Notes: generated from the sequence alone by a model not told the origin. 64,000 nt of DNA from Oegoconia quadripuncta (GCA_949316235.1 OX438760.1:2234501-2298500); one strand, 5' to 3'. Shown: positions 1 to 11,462, counted from the first letter of the stretch. Translations and numbers: made by a program.

Positions 1-58
1 GACCTAGACGGCGCTGTGTGTTTGTGCAAAGACATTTATTATTTATTATTATTATTAT
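1..58 (+). repeat. 3' end of tRNA-derived SINE B (cut by window edge)
   Basis: The GGCGCTGTGTGT block followed by a TTATTATTA tail matches the 3' end of the full SINE B copy at 2024-2308. The tRNA-like head lies outside the window. Confidence 0.7.
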
Positions 59-117
59 GACAGTGTACGCTTTTGACGAACCGAACGAACTAACGAAAAT
101 AACTGTAATAAACTACG

Positions 118-425
118 AGCGTCGGTGGCTCAGCGGTTAAGACGCGGTCTCCCAATTTGGGAGTACCGGGTTCGATTCCCAGGCAGGCCATGTACCAATG
201 AGTTTTTAAATTTAATTTAATTACTTATGGGCATTTATCCGACTGTTCTAAAACGGTGAAGGAAAACATCGTGAGGAGTCCTGCATGCCTGAGAAATAAC
301 ATTTCTAAGGCATGTGAAGTATCCAACCCGGATTGGGCCAGCGTGGTGGACTATGGCCCATACTCCCTCATTATACGAGGGAAGGCCTATATCCCAGCAG
401 TGGGATGTTTACGGGCTGAGACGAC
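118..425 (+). repeat. SINE D: tRNA-headed SINE with LINE-like tail
   Basis: The head GTCGGTGGCTCAGCGGTTAA resembles a tRNA box A, and GGTTCGATTCCC near 169-180 is a box B. The body (GGTGAAGGAAAACATCGTGA, then CCCAGCAGTGGGATG) is a pattern I recognise from lepidopteran RTE-type LINE 3' ends and their dependent SINEs. The tail block recurs near 38930-39000. The 64-aa frame across it is incidental. Confidence 0.7.
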
Positions 426-834
426 GATTGAAAATTTAGAAAATCCATGAGACATATTTATGTCATTCAGATAAACAAACGAATTAGGTTAATATATAAT
501 TGAAGAGCCAAAATTGGACAACACAATCAACTTCTGTTTCCCCTCTCTATCTTCAGAGTATATCTTTAGAATTGATCCAAAAATGATATTCCAACCACGC
601 TGTTGATAAACCCTATCAGTCAAAAACAATCATCAAAATTTACGAAAATATCGATAAACATTATTTAATTAAATTTGGTATAATATGTATTTAATTCAAT
701 TTATATGACTAAAATTTTATTAATAATGTTAATAATAGTTTGGATTAAGTTATCAATTTGCAGAGCTCTAACAGGGTTTCGTGTATGTATAGTCAGCTGC
801 AGAGAAACTAGACTAAGTAAGGATTTGGTTTCTA
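426..834. other. No recognised feature
   Basis: AT-rich sequence with no open frame or repeat that I can match elsewhere in the window. Confidence 0.5.
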
Positions 835-1375
835 AAAGTCAAAAAAGTCAAAAGTCAAAAAATATTTATTTCGTAGGATAAAGATTATCACTTGAAAACG
901 TCACATTTTTTGCTCATTCGCAAAGCAGATTCCCCAGAGAAGAACGAGCAAGAAACTCAAGGGTTGCTCTTTTAAATAAGTTTGGGTTACATTTATATTA
1001 CATTGTATAATTAGGCTGAATATCGCCGAGCGGTATATGTCCATGCTTGCTTATCATCCAGATAGTCAGAAATTTTATAATAGCCTTTGGTAAATAATGT
1101 CTGTTTTATGATGGTTTTGAATTTATTTAAAGGTAAATTTTGAATGTCCACTGGAACCTTATTATAAAAGCGTATACATTGCCCCTTAAATGACTTAGTG
1201 ACTTTGTGTAAACGGCTGGCATGAACAGCAAGTTTATTTTTATATCTGGTATTTACATTATGTACATCACTATTTTTCTTAAACGATTCTATATTTTTTC
1301 TTACATGTATGTAAAACTTAATGTATTAAGTTTTCGTAAATATATTGCGATGCTAACTGTACTATTTTTCTGCAG
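835..1375 (-). mobile_element. LINE 3' end (Jockey/CR1-like), degraded
   Basis: Read on the minus strand this is the end of a non-LTR retrotransposon. It encodes a tail like that of the intact LINE at 54592-56437 (cysteine-free, with the NKVP-DI-NLP-NKFK pattern), then a 3' UTR containing the GAGTTTCTTGCTCGTTCTTC block, and ends in a TTTTGACTTTT-rich tail. The same 3' UTR is on the plus strand at 9597-9860. No catalytic domain remains. Confidence 0.75.
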
Positions 1376-1590
1376 CTAACTCTACTATTTTATTTTGTAA
1401 GTTCTATTGTTAACACATGAACGCATGAATAAATAAATATGAATATGAACATACATAAATAAATATTAAGGGCGAACATATCACCTCCTCCTCTTTGGGA
1501 GTAATAAAGCTAAATATCATCTAAACAACTTAAGAGTGTTTGTTTCGTCCGGTGGCCCCTCATTGGATAAATTAAGATATCTTTTTTAAA

Positions 1591-1821
1591 TCTAATCTAA
1601 CTAATATTATAAATGCGAACGTTTGGATGTATGTTTGTTTGTTGTCCAATCACGGCGAAACGGATGAACGGATTTGGATGAAATTTGGTATGTAGGTAGA
1701 ATAGACCCTGGATTGAGACATAGGATATTTTTTATCCCGGTAAAATGAGTAGCTCCTGCGGGATAAATAAATTTCTGCGATAAAGTTATTCCACGCAGGC
1801 GAACCCGCGGGCGGAAGCTAG
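1591..1821 (+). mobile_element. Non-autonomous Helitron, 231 bp
   Basis: It starts with TC after an A (1590) and ends with CTAG (1818-1821) before a T, as expected of Helitron insertion between A and T. Just before CTAG is a GC-rich short hairpin (CGCAGGCGAACCCGCGGGCG). A closely related copy of nearly the same length lies on the minus strand at 32262-32493, and its 3' end resembles the larger Helitron at 27966-30538. It carries no gene. The family is common in Lepidoptera (Lep1-like, from memory). Confidence 0.75.
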
Positions 1822-2023
1822 TCAAGAATAATTTAAAAAATCGCTATTACCTGCACTCGAGAAGCCTAAAAGCTAATTATAAATAATACCTAAATAGTTT
1901 TGATGGGGGTTATTTTCAAATCATCTTGTCTCAAATTAAGCAAAGCCTGGTACTATGGATACTAGATAACGTATAAACATACATAAATATTTATATAAAT
2001 ATCCAATACTCAGGAATTAACTT

Positions 2024-2308
2024 ACGACCTGTTTGGTGTAGTGGTTAGCAACTCTGACCACTATACCAAAACGTTGCGGGTTCGAATCCCGCTAGGGGCA
2101 TATGTTTGTGTGATGAATACGGACATGTGTACCCGAGTTATGGATGTTTTCATTTATAATAAGTATTTATTTACAAAAAAAAAATGTATTTATGTAATAT
2201 ATCAACCATCTGGTGTCCACAATACAAGCTTCTAGTTGCTTACTGTGGAACTAGGTGGCGCTGTGTGTAAGTCTTAGCATATTTATTATTTATTTATTAT
2301 TTATTATT
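2024..2308 (+). repeat. SINE B, full-length tRNA-derived SINE
   Basis: The head GACCTGTTTGGTGTAGTGG contains a box-A-like element, and GGTTCGAATCCCGC is box B, so an internal RNA polymerase III promoter is expected. The body ends with GGCGCTGTGTGT and a TTATTTATTATT tail. It sits inside SINE C. It is too long and tailed to be a functional tRNA gene. Confidence 0.8.
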
Positions 2309-2584
2309 AATCAATCAATCAAATACTCTTTATTACACAATTAACCAAAGCTACATGAAGAATACAGCGTACATCATTAATCGCACAAAAAGGCGGCCTT
2401 ATCGCTAAAAGCAATCTCTTCCAGACAAACTTTAGGGTAAAGATACAAACTACCAGTAGATGAGGTTTGCACTAATAGTAGCAATACGGGTGAATTTTAT
2501 AGTTGGTAATTATTATATAACGTAAAGATAAAAATACATAAACTAAGCCTACAAACTATAACTAGATAATTAATTAGAGAATCA
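2309..2584 (-). mobile_element. LINE 3' tail (TCAA-repeat end)
   Basis: On the minus strand it ends with an AATAAAG polyadenylation-like signal and (TTGA)n. The GGCGGCCTTATCGCTAAAAG block is shared with 34275-34460 and, more weakly, 53244-53400, so this is a family of 5'-truncated LINE ends. No protein domain is visible. Confidence 0.6.
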
Positions 2585-2690
2585 ATGTTCGTGTTCATCA
2601 CAAAACATTTACCCCTCGCGGGATTTGAATCCGCAACCGTTGGTTTCGCTCATAGGGTCAGTATCCACTACACCAATCGGTCGTCAATAA

Positions 2691-3744
2691 TGCCACAGAC
2701 AGACTTGCATAAAGCAAAATATCTTCGGAACTACTTAACCGATTCCCATGACACGTTTCGAAAAAAAAGCATCCTTGAATTTGGTTCAGCTGTTTCGGCG
2801 CTACAATGCCATAGACAGACCTAGATTTCTATCATAAAGCATTATTTTGAACTCTTATAAAATCAGCCCAGTTCGTAACGTCACTTCTATATTTCTTTTC
2901 ATGGTTTAAGGGTACGAGATAAACTTTGCAAGTGAGTTATCCTCTTTTATTTAATCCAAAATCCGCCATTTTTTATCTAATTCTCCTTCATTAGTTAGAG
3001 AGAAAATTTAATTCGCCAATAGAGCCGACACTCCCCTAAAAAGACAATCACTAATTGCGCGAACGTAAGCCATACAAATCGGTGAGAATGTTTTCTAATT
3101 TACAAAAAAAAAAGCGAAAAAAAAATACATCTCGCAAATGAACTTATTTAGCTCGGGAGGATTTAATAAAGATTTTTCATAGGTCTCCACCCGGTCCGTC
3201 GATGTTTTTTTTTTCACGGAAGCAGCGATGTTTTTTTCGCAGGAGCAATCTCGAAGATATTTTTGTTTCTGTGATTGAATTAGAGTGTTTGAGACGCACG
3301 TCGTTCGACTCCATGGAGCGGTAATTTTTAGTGAGTTTTTATTTGTACATAGGTATATAAATGATAGAATCTTTGCCCTCATTATAAGCTTGTAAACTCT
3401 CTGTAAAATAACGTGTATTTGAAACAACGGATGTTGTGCTTGACGTTGTTAAATGTGTCTATGTGTGAGGCGCGGTTTTTTCTTTTAAAGACTAGCTGGA
3501 TCCCCTTTTCCACTTGTTACGTGTGGAAAGTTTCATCAAATTCAGCAAAAAAATTTACCTTAAATGTTATATCCAGCTCCTAACCTTTCTACCAACCAAA
3601 TATCATCCAAATCCAATCAGTAGTACAACTAGTAGGAGAAGAATTAGTAGGACATTAGTAGGATCAAACCAATGTAAATTATTTTTCGCAATAAAGAGTA
3701 TTTGTATTGTATCATCGAGAAAACAGATTCTAAGCAATGTTTGA
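2691..3744. other. No recognised gene
   Basis: The stretch 2691-2825 has an old-repeat look (two GCCACAGACAGAC / GCCATAGACAGAC motifs). The remainder is AT-rich, with short frames that lack any recognisable motif. Confidence 0.4.
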
Positions 3745-4118
3745 TGAAAATCGAACAGCGTCGCAAGGTCACCTGTCTCTCAGTCTTTTACAGGATCCAC
3801 TTCGGTGAGTGTACGTTGAAATTACACAATCTTATTCCACCATCGCCATTTCATCTTTCTTCATTCCACCCGTATGTAGTTAACATACCGAACATTCGCA
3901 CTAAGCGGTTCGACTCTTCATTCATAATGCGAACAGCCAAGGCATGGAACTCCCTTCCGGCGTCAGTCTTTCCTGAATCTTACAACCTTGTGATCTTCAA
4001 GAGCAGGGTGAATAGGCCTCTACTGAGATCGCGTGCTTCATCTTCGGCCACATCGTCACTTCATCAGGCGAGATTGTGGTCAAACGCGTATCCAGTTAAC
4101 CATAAAAAAATCGGTTGA
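3745..4118 (+). pseudogene. LINE reverse-transcriptase C-terminal remnant
   Basis: The frame encodes a C-terminal LINE tail: RIHFGECT..LIPPSPFH, then RTAKAWNSLPASVFPESYN and FKSRVNRPL. The pattern A-x-W-N-SLP-x-x-VFP-x-x-Y-x-x-x-x-FK is what follows the palm/thumb of many insect non-LTR reverse transcriptases, and the 57144-57572 remnant has the same architecture. No catalytic residues remain, and the beginning is lost. I infer a dead 5'-truncated copy. Confidence 0.6.
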
Positions 4119-4377
4119 GCCGTTTCCTAAGATAAGCTTTTAATACAGTTATTTGGTGTATTTAGATAGACCGTCATGCGTTTCCTAAATTTCAAATTAT
4201 TAGGTAAATCACAGCTCTGAACAAGTTAGCCATCTTTGTTTTATACCAAAGAGACAGATCGTACGCAGTGGATAAAACAAATACCAAATTCAAATGCGTA
4301 TTTGTTTACGCACTCCCCGGAAGTTACCTTGATAAAAATGAACGATTTACTATCAAACAAAGCACTCCAATATTGCA

Positions 4378-5216
4378 TTTAGTCAATGTCATTGAAAAAA
4401 ATATTGCGTTATGTAAATGTATGACGCATGATTGATCCAGAACTCGAAGGACTAAAAAATCCCCAATTAAAAAAAAGTGCTGTGTTGTATCGGCACGCAA
4501 AATGAATAGAACCAACACGTATCTTCCCGTGGGTGGTTTGAAAGGCGACTTTCGACCAAAAAACAACTATACATTAAAGTAATTAATGTACCCTATTCAA
4601 GAGCAAATTAATTACATATACATATTCTCTTTTACGTGTGTGAATGAAGACTCAAGGATTGAAAAAGGTATGCTGAGATGGTTTGGACATGTGGAGAGGA
4701 TGAATGAAAGAGGACTTATGTACCTAAGAGATATACGAAGGGAATGTGGATGGTAGTGTGAACGTAGCATGAACAAATCGGGGACGTCTTAAAGAAAGAC
4801 CAAGTCAAGAGTACCCTAAACCGACGAGCATGTATGAACAACCTTATGAGAGTGAAAGAAGCAGAAGAGGTGTGTCAGGATCGTAGCAAGTGGATGTCTG
4901 TGGTCTCTGCCTATACGGGAAACAGGCACGGGAATGCATATTATGTTAATAATAATAATAAATTTCCTTGCACATACACACAACGCCATCTAGTTCCACA
5001 TTAAGCAACTATAGGCTTGTGTTGTGGATACCAAATGGTTGATATACTACACAATTACATTTTTTTGTAAATGAATAAATATGTAAATGAAAAACATCCA
5101 TAACTCGGGAATACATGTCTATATTCATCATACAAACATAATGCTAGCGGGATTTGAACCCGCAACCTTTTGGTATAGCAGTCAGGTTTTTTTAACCATT
5201 ACACCAAACAGGTCGT
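4378..5216 (+). repeat. Composite repeat, copy 1 (LINE-like tail plus SINE B)
   Basis: About 840 bp align closely with 32730-33583, including the SINE B junction at the right end. The middle (4660-4935, plus strand) encodes a LINE C-terminal tail with MLRWFGHVERMNER and later RRACMNNLMRV-like and CQDRSKWMSVVSAY segments, interrupted by stops. The 45928-46150 fragment belongs to the same family. The frame is broken, so no product is expected. Confidence 0.75.
4949..5216 (-). repeat. SINE B inserted in the composite repeat
   Basis: Minus-strand copy with box B (GGGTTCAAATCCCGC on that strand) and an A-rich AATAATAATAATAA end at 4949. It lies at the right end of the composite repeat in both copies. 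Confidence 0.75.
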
Positions 5217-5556
5217 ATATAACCGCTCGTCTGTCTCTCACATTACTGCAGGACTTCAGTCTGATTGTATGTATATATGTATGATGTATGTATGTATGTA
5301 TAATTTTTACATTTTTTATTTATCATCTTACTAAATTAGTAGGAATTGTGGAGTATTACTGTACGTCAAAAAGTAGAATTAACCCGTCCATAAAAGGCGA
5401 CTATGGAACTTTCAAAGAAACATCTAGGTATAGATTCAGTGACGTACCTTCCATATACGAAAAAAGCACTGGCTTTTCTTCTTTTAGGCTCTGGCCAACC
5501 CTAGAAAAATTGTAACGTTTCTCCGTAATGCAACGTAAATTAATAGCAAATTTTAT
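5217..5556. other. No recognised feature
   Basis: AT-rich sequence with a short GTAT-rich microsatellite near 5270-5300. No supported gene. Confidence 0.4.
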
Positions 5557-5920
5557 AGATAGATAGATAGATAAAAACTTTATTGGCATTACAGATACAC
5601 ACACAGTTATGTTATGCTATACATATAAAGCAAAAGTATCCCCGGTTAAAACTAACATTACAAATCAAAGAGGGATGTACTTACAACTAATTTGTGTGTG
5701 TGCCGCAGTAATACAAAAGGGTTATAGCTCAGTGTGTGACTTTACCCAATGCCTGGGTAAAACACTGGTATTCTGCTATAGCCCGAGGTTGGCCAGGAAA
5801 CTAGTATATACAACTGACAAGGTGTTATGGGGTGTAGTGTATAGTGCACATTTAGCGTTAATATGTTGATGGAAGGCAATAAACAAATTTTTGATTGATT
5901 GATTATTGATTGACAATAAA
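5557..5920. repeat. Unclassified repeat with facing LINE-like ends and a hairpin
   Basis: The left edge reads (TAGA)n then AAAACTTTATTGGCATTAC, like a minus-strand LINE end. The right edge reads GGCAATAAACAAATTTTTGA then (TTGA)n, like a plus-strand end. Between them is a long imperfect hairpin at 5719-5784. No coding motif is visible. Confidence 0.4.
5719..5784. repeat. 66-bp imperfect hairpin
   Basis: GGGTTATAGC pairs with GCTATAGCCC. Inside, CAGTGT pairs with ACACTG and TTTACCCA with TGGGTAAA around a short ATGCC loop. Confidence 0.6.
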
Positions 5921-6799
5921 TACAAAACGAACTTATCTATTTTGTTCAACTAATAAAGATAGTACTGTGTATTAAATTTTTATCCAAATTACTCTCACGA
6001 GACACAAACAGTAGCAACATACCTTTCAGGAATGCCAATTTTTTGTTTCTCCATTAAATAGTTTCTGTAATGGTTTTTAAACGTGACTTTGGATTTATCA
6101 TTCTGCTTACCATGGGACGAAACGCTGTGCACGCCACTGATAGATTTTGTACGTTTCAACGGCGATGTGCTCAGCTTCTTTCATTAAAAACTCTCAAACT
6201 TTAACGTTTGGGATATGTCTGACCACCCCATTTGGGATAGTCGTGACATTATGTTTGTATGTTATTTATTTACACATAATGCATTGTTTATAAACATCGA
6301 TAATTATGAGTAATTGGTACATTTGTTAAAAGTAAGATACCTATTAGTGTAGGTATCTTCGTATGTAGCCCAAGGACGCCACATCATTCCCATATCAGTA
6401 ACACAAGGTTGTGGTCATGACTGACCAAGTGTAATGACTTGACTAATTTACTAATTACAAGAAACCAACAAGACAATACCGGTTCGTTTGGTTTTGGTAT
6501 CGACCTCTGTTGACCACATGTGGTTTTAAAGATTACAAGTTCGATTCCAGTATCGTGTAAAAACAACATTAGCAAAAAGATTATTAATTATTAGACTATA
6601 AATGGAATAATTTATGGTTCTCTGCCTTTTCGCCGAAAATTGTTTGGCCGATTATCGCTTGCCAACAAACCTTTCGCAGAAATTAATATCGCCGAATAAT
6701 CATTTGCCAACTTATCTCACTTGACAAAGCTTACAATTTGGTAGGGTAGGCACTGCCTTTCTTCCTGTGCGGGAGGGCACGTCACTGATGGACACACAA
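5921..6799. other. No recognised gene; one short dispersed-repeat fragment
   Basis: Around 6195-6255 is GTTTGGGATATGTCTGACCA followed by CCCATTTGGGATA, a fragment of repeat E also found at 10735, 15358, 52570 and 56880. The rest is AT-rich and unmatched. Confidence 0.45.
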
Positions 6800-6955
6800 A
6801 TTCTCTAGTCCGAAGTTAAGCAAAGCCATTACTCCATAGTACAACTGAATAACGGATAAACATACATATAAATATTTATTTAAATATCCATGACTAGGGT
6901 ATAAATGTTCGTATTCAAAAAAAAAACAAACAGTCCTCCTTACACCAATCCGTTG
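6800..6955 (-). repeat. SINE C, diverged copy
   Basis: The 3' body matches SINE C on the minus strand (CTAGTC, TAAGCAAAGCC, then TAAATATTTAT..AAATATCCATGACT). A short head piece follows (CTTACACCAATCCGTTGTG) after deletion of the box-B region. Confidence 0.6.
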
Positions 6956-7006
6956 TGAATTTCCCTTTCCGAAATCCTTAAGCCCTATTATTAATCTTAA
7001 TATATT

Positions 7007-7432
7007 GGGTCTTTACCTATGAAATTTGAGTTTATTTTCTGCGTTAATCATATGTACCAATTCCTGCGATTTTCAAGGCAATATCCAAATTTGTTTTTTT
7101 ATTTCGAAAATGGAATATTATTTCAAGGTTCCACATGAAATATTTTTTTTAATTTCTGGGCTAAATCACATAATAAAAAAAAATTGAACAGAGCTCTTTT
7201 CATGTGCTTCCCATAATCATTTCTTAGCTTCGCTAAAACTTGTATAAAGCGATTACTTTTAAAAATTAACGCTGCCTATACTTAACTTAATGTTATTCGA
7301 TAATACACACAAAGTTTAGCTAAATTTGGATTTGCCGTTCCCAAAAAAAAATCAAAAATGTTTGTATGGAGAAAACAGTCTTAATGAAATTCTTCATACA
7401 AAACGCCAATTTCATAGGTAAGGACCTAATAT
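7007..7432. mobile_element. TIR MITE M, about 425 bp, complete-looking
   Basis: Left end TTGGGTCTTTACCTATGAAA and right end TTTCATAGGTAAGGACCTAA are inverted relative to each other. Related copies are at 43035-43462 (complete), 45297-45927 (interrupted) and 48343-48590 (half). There is no coding capacity. The TA-rich flanks suggest a Tc1/mariner-type MITE, but no target duplication is clear, so the superfamily is tentative. Confidence 0.65.
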
Positions 7433-8998
7433 TTAAATCGATATTCAACAAACGAAACCATGTTATCTTACATTGAATTAAATGTTTGAACTTGTCCCCA
7501 AACTCCCCACTCAATGTTAAAACGTATTTCCCTATAGTTAAAATAACGTTGATGTGACTTCCGTTCGGCCTTGAATGTCCACGTGACTGCTTACCTACAA
7601 TGTACGAGTCATTGCCCCAAAATGACATCCATTTGGGGATTTATTTTTCCAATTTCGCAACAATATTTAATGATTGCAACATAAGTAAGGTATAGTATAG
7701 ATATTTAGTATAAAGCGTACAATATTAACACCACTATATAGGCTTTGTTAGATAAAGGTTTCGTTCATTTTATATTTAGAAATTATTATTAGGTACGTAT
7801 TTTCTGTGAATGTGTCGTTTAATAAAAAATATTTTATATATCCGTAATAATTACTTTATTAAGGTTACTTGAAACAAGGCCGAAAATTAAAAAAAAAGCA
7901 AAATAAAAAAATAAAACATTCAACTTCCAGCACGGTAAATGGAGTAAGTAAATTTATAAATAATAAAAATAAGATCAATAGACAAGAAAATAAACTAATA
8001 AGGGCACGGTCTGTGGTGTAAATAAAAAAATAAAAAATACATAAGCAGAGATGGGTTGATCATATACCTACCTAAGTATACACCCAGCAACCAAACGGCA
8101 AAATAGAAAGCGTCCTTTAAATTCTAATCACCAGAAAACCCAATTTAAGAAGACGGAAAGGTTCAAATTCGTGCACGTACCACCAATGACCCCCTAAATT
8201 AACGCCAGGGGGGCCTAATCGACCATTTTTTTCCGGCTGATTACTAGAAGGCTAATATTGACCCCCCTCGCCCCCCTCTCAAACAAATGTTAACCCTTTA
8301 TTCGCGCTCATTCCCCTTTCGAAAAAAAAATGCTATAAAATATATCTAATTAAAAAATATCCCCAAGACTGACGCTCATAAAGAATGTCAATTAAGCTTG
8401 GGACGTTTTTTCTTCTGCCATTTTTTGGGGTACCGCGTGTCGAGGGTCTCTTGAAGACTTGAATATTATGATGCTTTGTGAAAAATTATTTTTATTTAGA
8501 ATTGGTAACTACTGCAGTGAGAATAATAACGGTATGATTTGTTTTAAAAAATTCACAAATAATAAACTACATGGATTTTCACTTAAATATTTGAGTGTAA
8601 TAAATTATTCTTATTGTTAATTAAGTTATCCACTAAAGTTATTCTCTATTATATTGTTTTAATCTGTATACCTACGTATTTTGTTTGTTGCTATAGTTGT
8701 TCTAATTCACGAAAGTTTTTATTAATAAAGGTACAATGTAATATTATGCCAAAATATTCAACCAATTATTTGGTATGCAAAAATTTAAAATTACAGAATA
8801 CAACATTAAAATATTAATAACAGACAAATGAAATTATTATAGAAAAAAAAATAGCTTGCCAAAAAATTATTATTATCTACTCATCTCAAATATTAAGTTT
8901 AACACAGGGCAGGCTGTTTGCCGATTGCGGATTTTATGGGAGTATTGCATGAACACCATTTTACGACACCAATCTTGGGAAGAGACTATTTAGATTAT
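7433..8998. other. No recognised feature
   Basis: Long AT-rich stretch with a C-rich patch at about 8180-8310. I see no gene and no repeat shared with the rest of the window. Confidence 0.45.
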
Positions 8999-9597
8999 AA
9001 AAGACATCCGCATTTTTGGGCCAGTGTTTTGTCACCTAATAAAAGGTACACCTAAAAAAAGCCGGTACTAAAGACTATCAACTTAGCTATTCAAAAGAAT
9101 TTTTGGAACCTTAGTATAGTTATAAGAAATATTTGAAAATATCGCTCTCAGAAAACATTTTGGCTCACAAACTATACAAAAACTAAATTCTTTCCAAAAA
9201 AAAAAAAAAAATAGACAAGTGACAACTGACAACTGACATTTTTGACTGTGAGGTTATAATTTAAGTAGGGATAACCATGGATGTAACAATCAAACTGTTA
9301 CGTCCATGGGGATAACAGCAACAGCGAGCGAGCGACGGACGACTCTGAAAAGAAAAAACAATTTTTCTTTGGCCTAGCATCTTGTTTCCATGCGTGAGAA
9401 TGCATGTGGTTAATGTTGCCAGTATATAATTTCAAAGTTCCCCAAACCATATTTCAAACCTCTTTTGTTCTTTTCTAAAGTCCTTTAAAAATATATGTGT
9501 TAGGTTTTTAGCACGTCTGATACTAAGAGTTTAAGACTATATTTATTAATTGAAGTGACAACAAACTGGCCCAAAGATGTATGGATCTGTGCTGTTG
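8999..9597. repeat. Unclassified 600-bp repeat G, copy 1
   Basis: Nearly identical to 24476-25087, starting at TAAAAGACATC and ending at CTGTTGTCCTT. It differs by a 33-bp foldback insertion (9276-9308) and by lacking about 50 bp present in copy 2 after GAGCGAGCGAC. There are no long frames and no obvious terminal repeats, so the element type is unknown. Confidence 0.75.
9276..9308. mobile_element. 33-bp foldback insertion with 8-bp target duplication
   Basis: The ends CATGGATGTAACA and TGTTACGTCCATG pair with one mismatch around ATCAAAC. The insertion is flanked by GGGATAAC at 9268-9275 and 9309-9316. The uninserted site, with a single GGGATAAC, is present in repeat G copy 2 at 24739-24746. 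An 8-bp duplication is typical of hAT-type transposition. Confidence 0.75.
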
Positions 9598-9860
9598 TCC
9601 TTTCTGACTATCTGGATGATAAGCAAGTATGGACATAGACCGCTCGGTGATATTCAGGCTAATTATACAATATAATATAATTATAATCCAAATTTATTTA
9701 AAAGAGCAACCCTTGAGTTTCTTGCTCGTTCTTCTCTGGGGAATCAGCTTTGTGAATGAGCAATAATGTCAAAAACTTTAATAATAAGATAAAAAATGTG
9801 ACGTTTTCAAGTGATAATTTTCATCCTACGAAGTAAATTTTTTTTTTTTTTTGATTTTTT
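9597..9860 (+). mobile_element. LINE 3' end, first of two in tandem
   Basis: The CTGACTATCTGGATGATAAG to CATCCTACGAAGTAAA block is the plus-strand counterpart of the 835-1080 LINE tail. It ends in a run of T at 9838-9852 and TTTGATTTTTTAAGATG. There is no coding domain. Confidence 0.7.
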
Positions 9861-9864
9861 AAGA

Positions 9865-10110
9865 TGATAATCATCCCTGGACACAACCAGCTCGTTCGCA
9901 TGCCAGACTATTCACAATTTATAATGAAATATAAAACCCTTTTTATAAAGTATAAATCTGTTTTTAAAAGAGCAACCCCTCGAGTTTCTTGCTTGTTCTT
10001 CTCAGGGGAACACTGTGTTTTGAACAAGCAATAGCTTACAAAAGTAAAATTGACTATTTTAGGTGTCCCTTGTACCTACAAAATAAAGCATTTTTGACTT
10101 TGACTGAGAC
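9865..10110 (+). mobile_element. LINE 3' end, second of two in tandem
   Basis: A related but distinct LINE tail. CAGCTCGTTCGCATGCCAG and the downstream CTCGAGTTTCTTGCTTGTTC match, on the opposite strand, the LINE tail at 48985-49236. It ends in AATAAAGCATTTTTGACTTTGAC. Confidence 0.7.
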
Positions 10111-11462
10111 TGGTTCGACAAAATAGTGCAAGGGACTTAATTACATGCGAGTCCTAGTTTACTGTCTACTGAACCGTCCGCTTTACCACCCGACTCGCGC
10201 TTGACCAGGTTTTTTTTCCTAATATTTCGTGTCGTACCGCGACTACGGGTTAAGATAGCCGGAATTAGTATCGGTATGAAATATTGAGTAATTTAATATT
10301 TGCCGTTAGCTCGCTTTTGTTTCGGCCCTTTTTGTTTGAAGGTTTCTCTTCTCCTTTCCCCTTTTTTTTTCTAATCTGGATTAATGTTTGCAAAGGGTGT
10401 GTCTTTGGAGTGTCTTTAATATCAGTTGCTGTGTCTCTTTTTGGCAATTTAGCAATTATTGGCAAGATAAAAGCTAGCTGTATTTCAGATATGAAATTCA
10501 GAATAAAATTGGTCCGTGCATGAACTTATACCTGTTTGATATGTCCTTTAGACTACTCTGAGATTTTAGAAGAAATCCTTAATTTGGATAAGTGCGCCTC
10601 TGCTCTAATTCAATTTTTATTCTTCTTATGTTGAATGTTTCATCTCTCTCTCATATAAAAAAAAAAAAAAAAAAAAAAAAGAATGTACAATGAAGTGTTT
10701 ACAAAATGATTTCAAACCTATAACATACATGACATACACATCGTCACGACCTTTATCCCAAATGGAGTGGTCAGAGACATCCCAATCATTAGTGTTTGGA
10801 TGTTCAATTTAAGAAAAAAATTTAATGCTTGATTTTTCAAGCATGTTTTTACATCCACAGAAATACACACCTTGTGACCTTCCCAGCCCGCCTAAGCCCA
10901 GCTGGGTCCAGTCACTCACGAGGTGTAAATCCGGATAAAATAGGATCCGTCAGCTTATCAGTCAGTCAGTTAGTTTAAAATTTCGAATTTTTAACTCCAA
11001 TAACCCAAACCCACCAATGAGTATCAGCTCAAAAGAACGACACCGTTACAACCTGACGACCGACCTGGTGACCTGAAAGTCGCCTTTTACAACTATTCTT
11101 TTTACGTACCGAAACCTCACAGCACTATTTTTACCCACGATGAAAAAGGAAGGTAGGTGTGTTTAGGATGACCGATTGTTTTGTGCAAAGGAATGTTCAT
11201 ATTTATCTCCAAAACTGTATGACCGATTTTAATTGTGCATGGCGTCAAAAATACAGATCGAATAAGAATAAAGTTAAGAGGGTGTATCTCACACGATATT
11301 TATATGAACTTTCAAGTCCAAACTTTTTGAAACGAATAAACCGATTCTAATAAAGCACGTACATAGGTCTAAAAAGGTAGTAGAGAAAATTCTTAAATTT
11401 ATTCTTCTGAATTCGATATTTTGAAAATGTTTTTTTACTAACTTCTTAGATCTATTTATCCT
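10111..11462. other. No recognised gene; poly(A) run and repeat E fragment inside
   Basis: Contains a 28-A run at about 10653-10680 and a repeat E copy at about 10735-10935 (CCTTTATCCCAAATGGAGTG). The short open frames at 10284-10523 lack motifs. Confidence 0.4.
10735..10935. repeat. Dispersed repeat E
   Basis: Shares TTTATCCCAAATG-GGTGGTCA, AGTGTTTGGATG, and the downstream CACACCTTGTGAC region with 52570-52735 and 56880-57055. The class is unknown. Confidence 0.5.

Larger units (their letters stand above)
1921..2690 (-). repeat. SINE C copy split by nested insertions
   Basis: The tRNA-like half is at 2586-2690 (box B as GGATTTGAATCC on this strand) and the 3' half at 1921-2018. They join almost exactly when compared with the intact copy at 12488-12735, only about four bases being missing. 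The intervening 2019-2585 holds SINE B and a LINE tail, which therefore inserted later. Confidence 0.75.

Noticed and set aside
2024..2100. tRNA gene candidates at SINE heads (also 118, 12488, 30645, 36343)
   Set aside because: Box A and B motifs are present, but the sequences continue into repeated SINE bodies and do not form clean cloverleaves.
3095..3427. 110-aa minus-strand frame as a gene
   Set aside because: Low-complexity Lys/Phe content and no motif.
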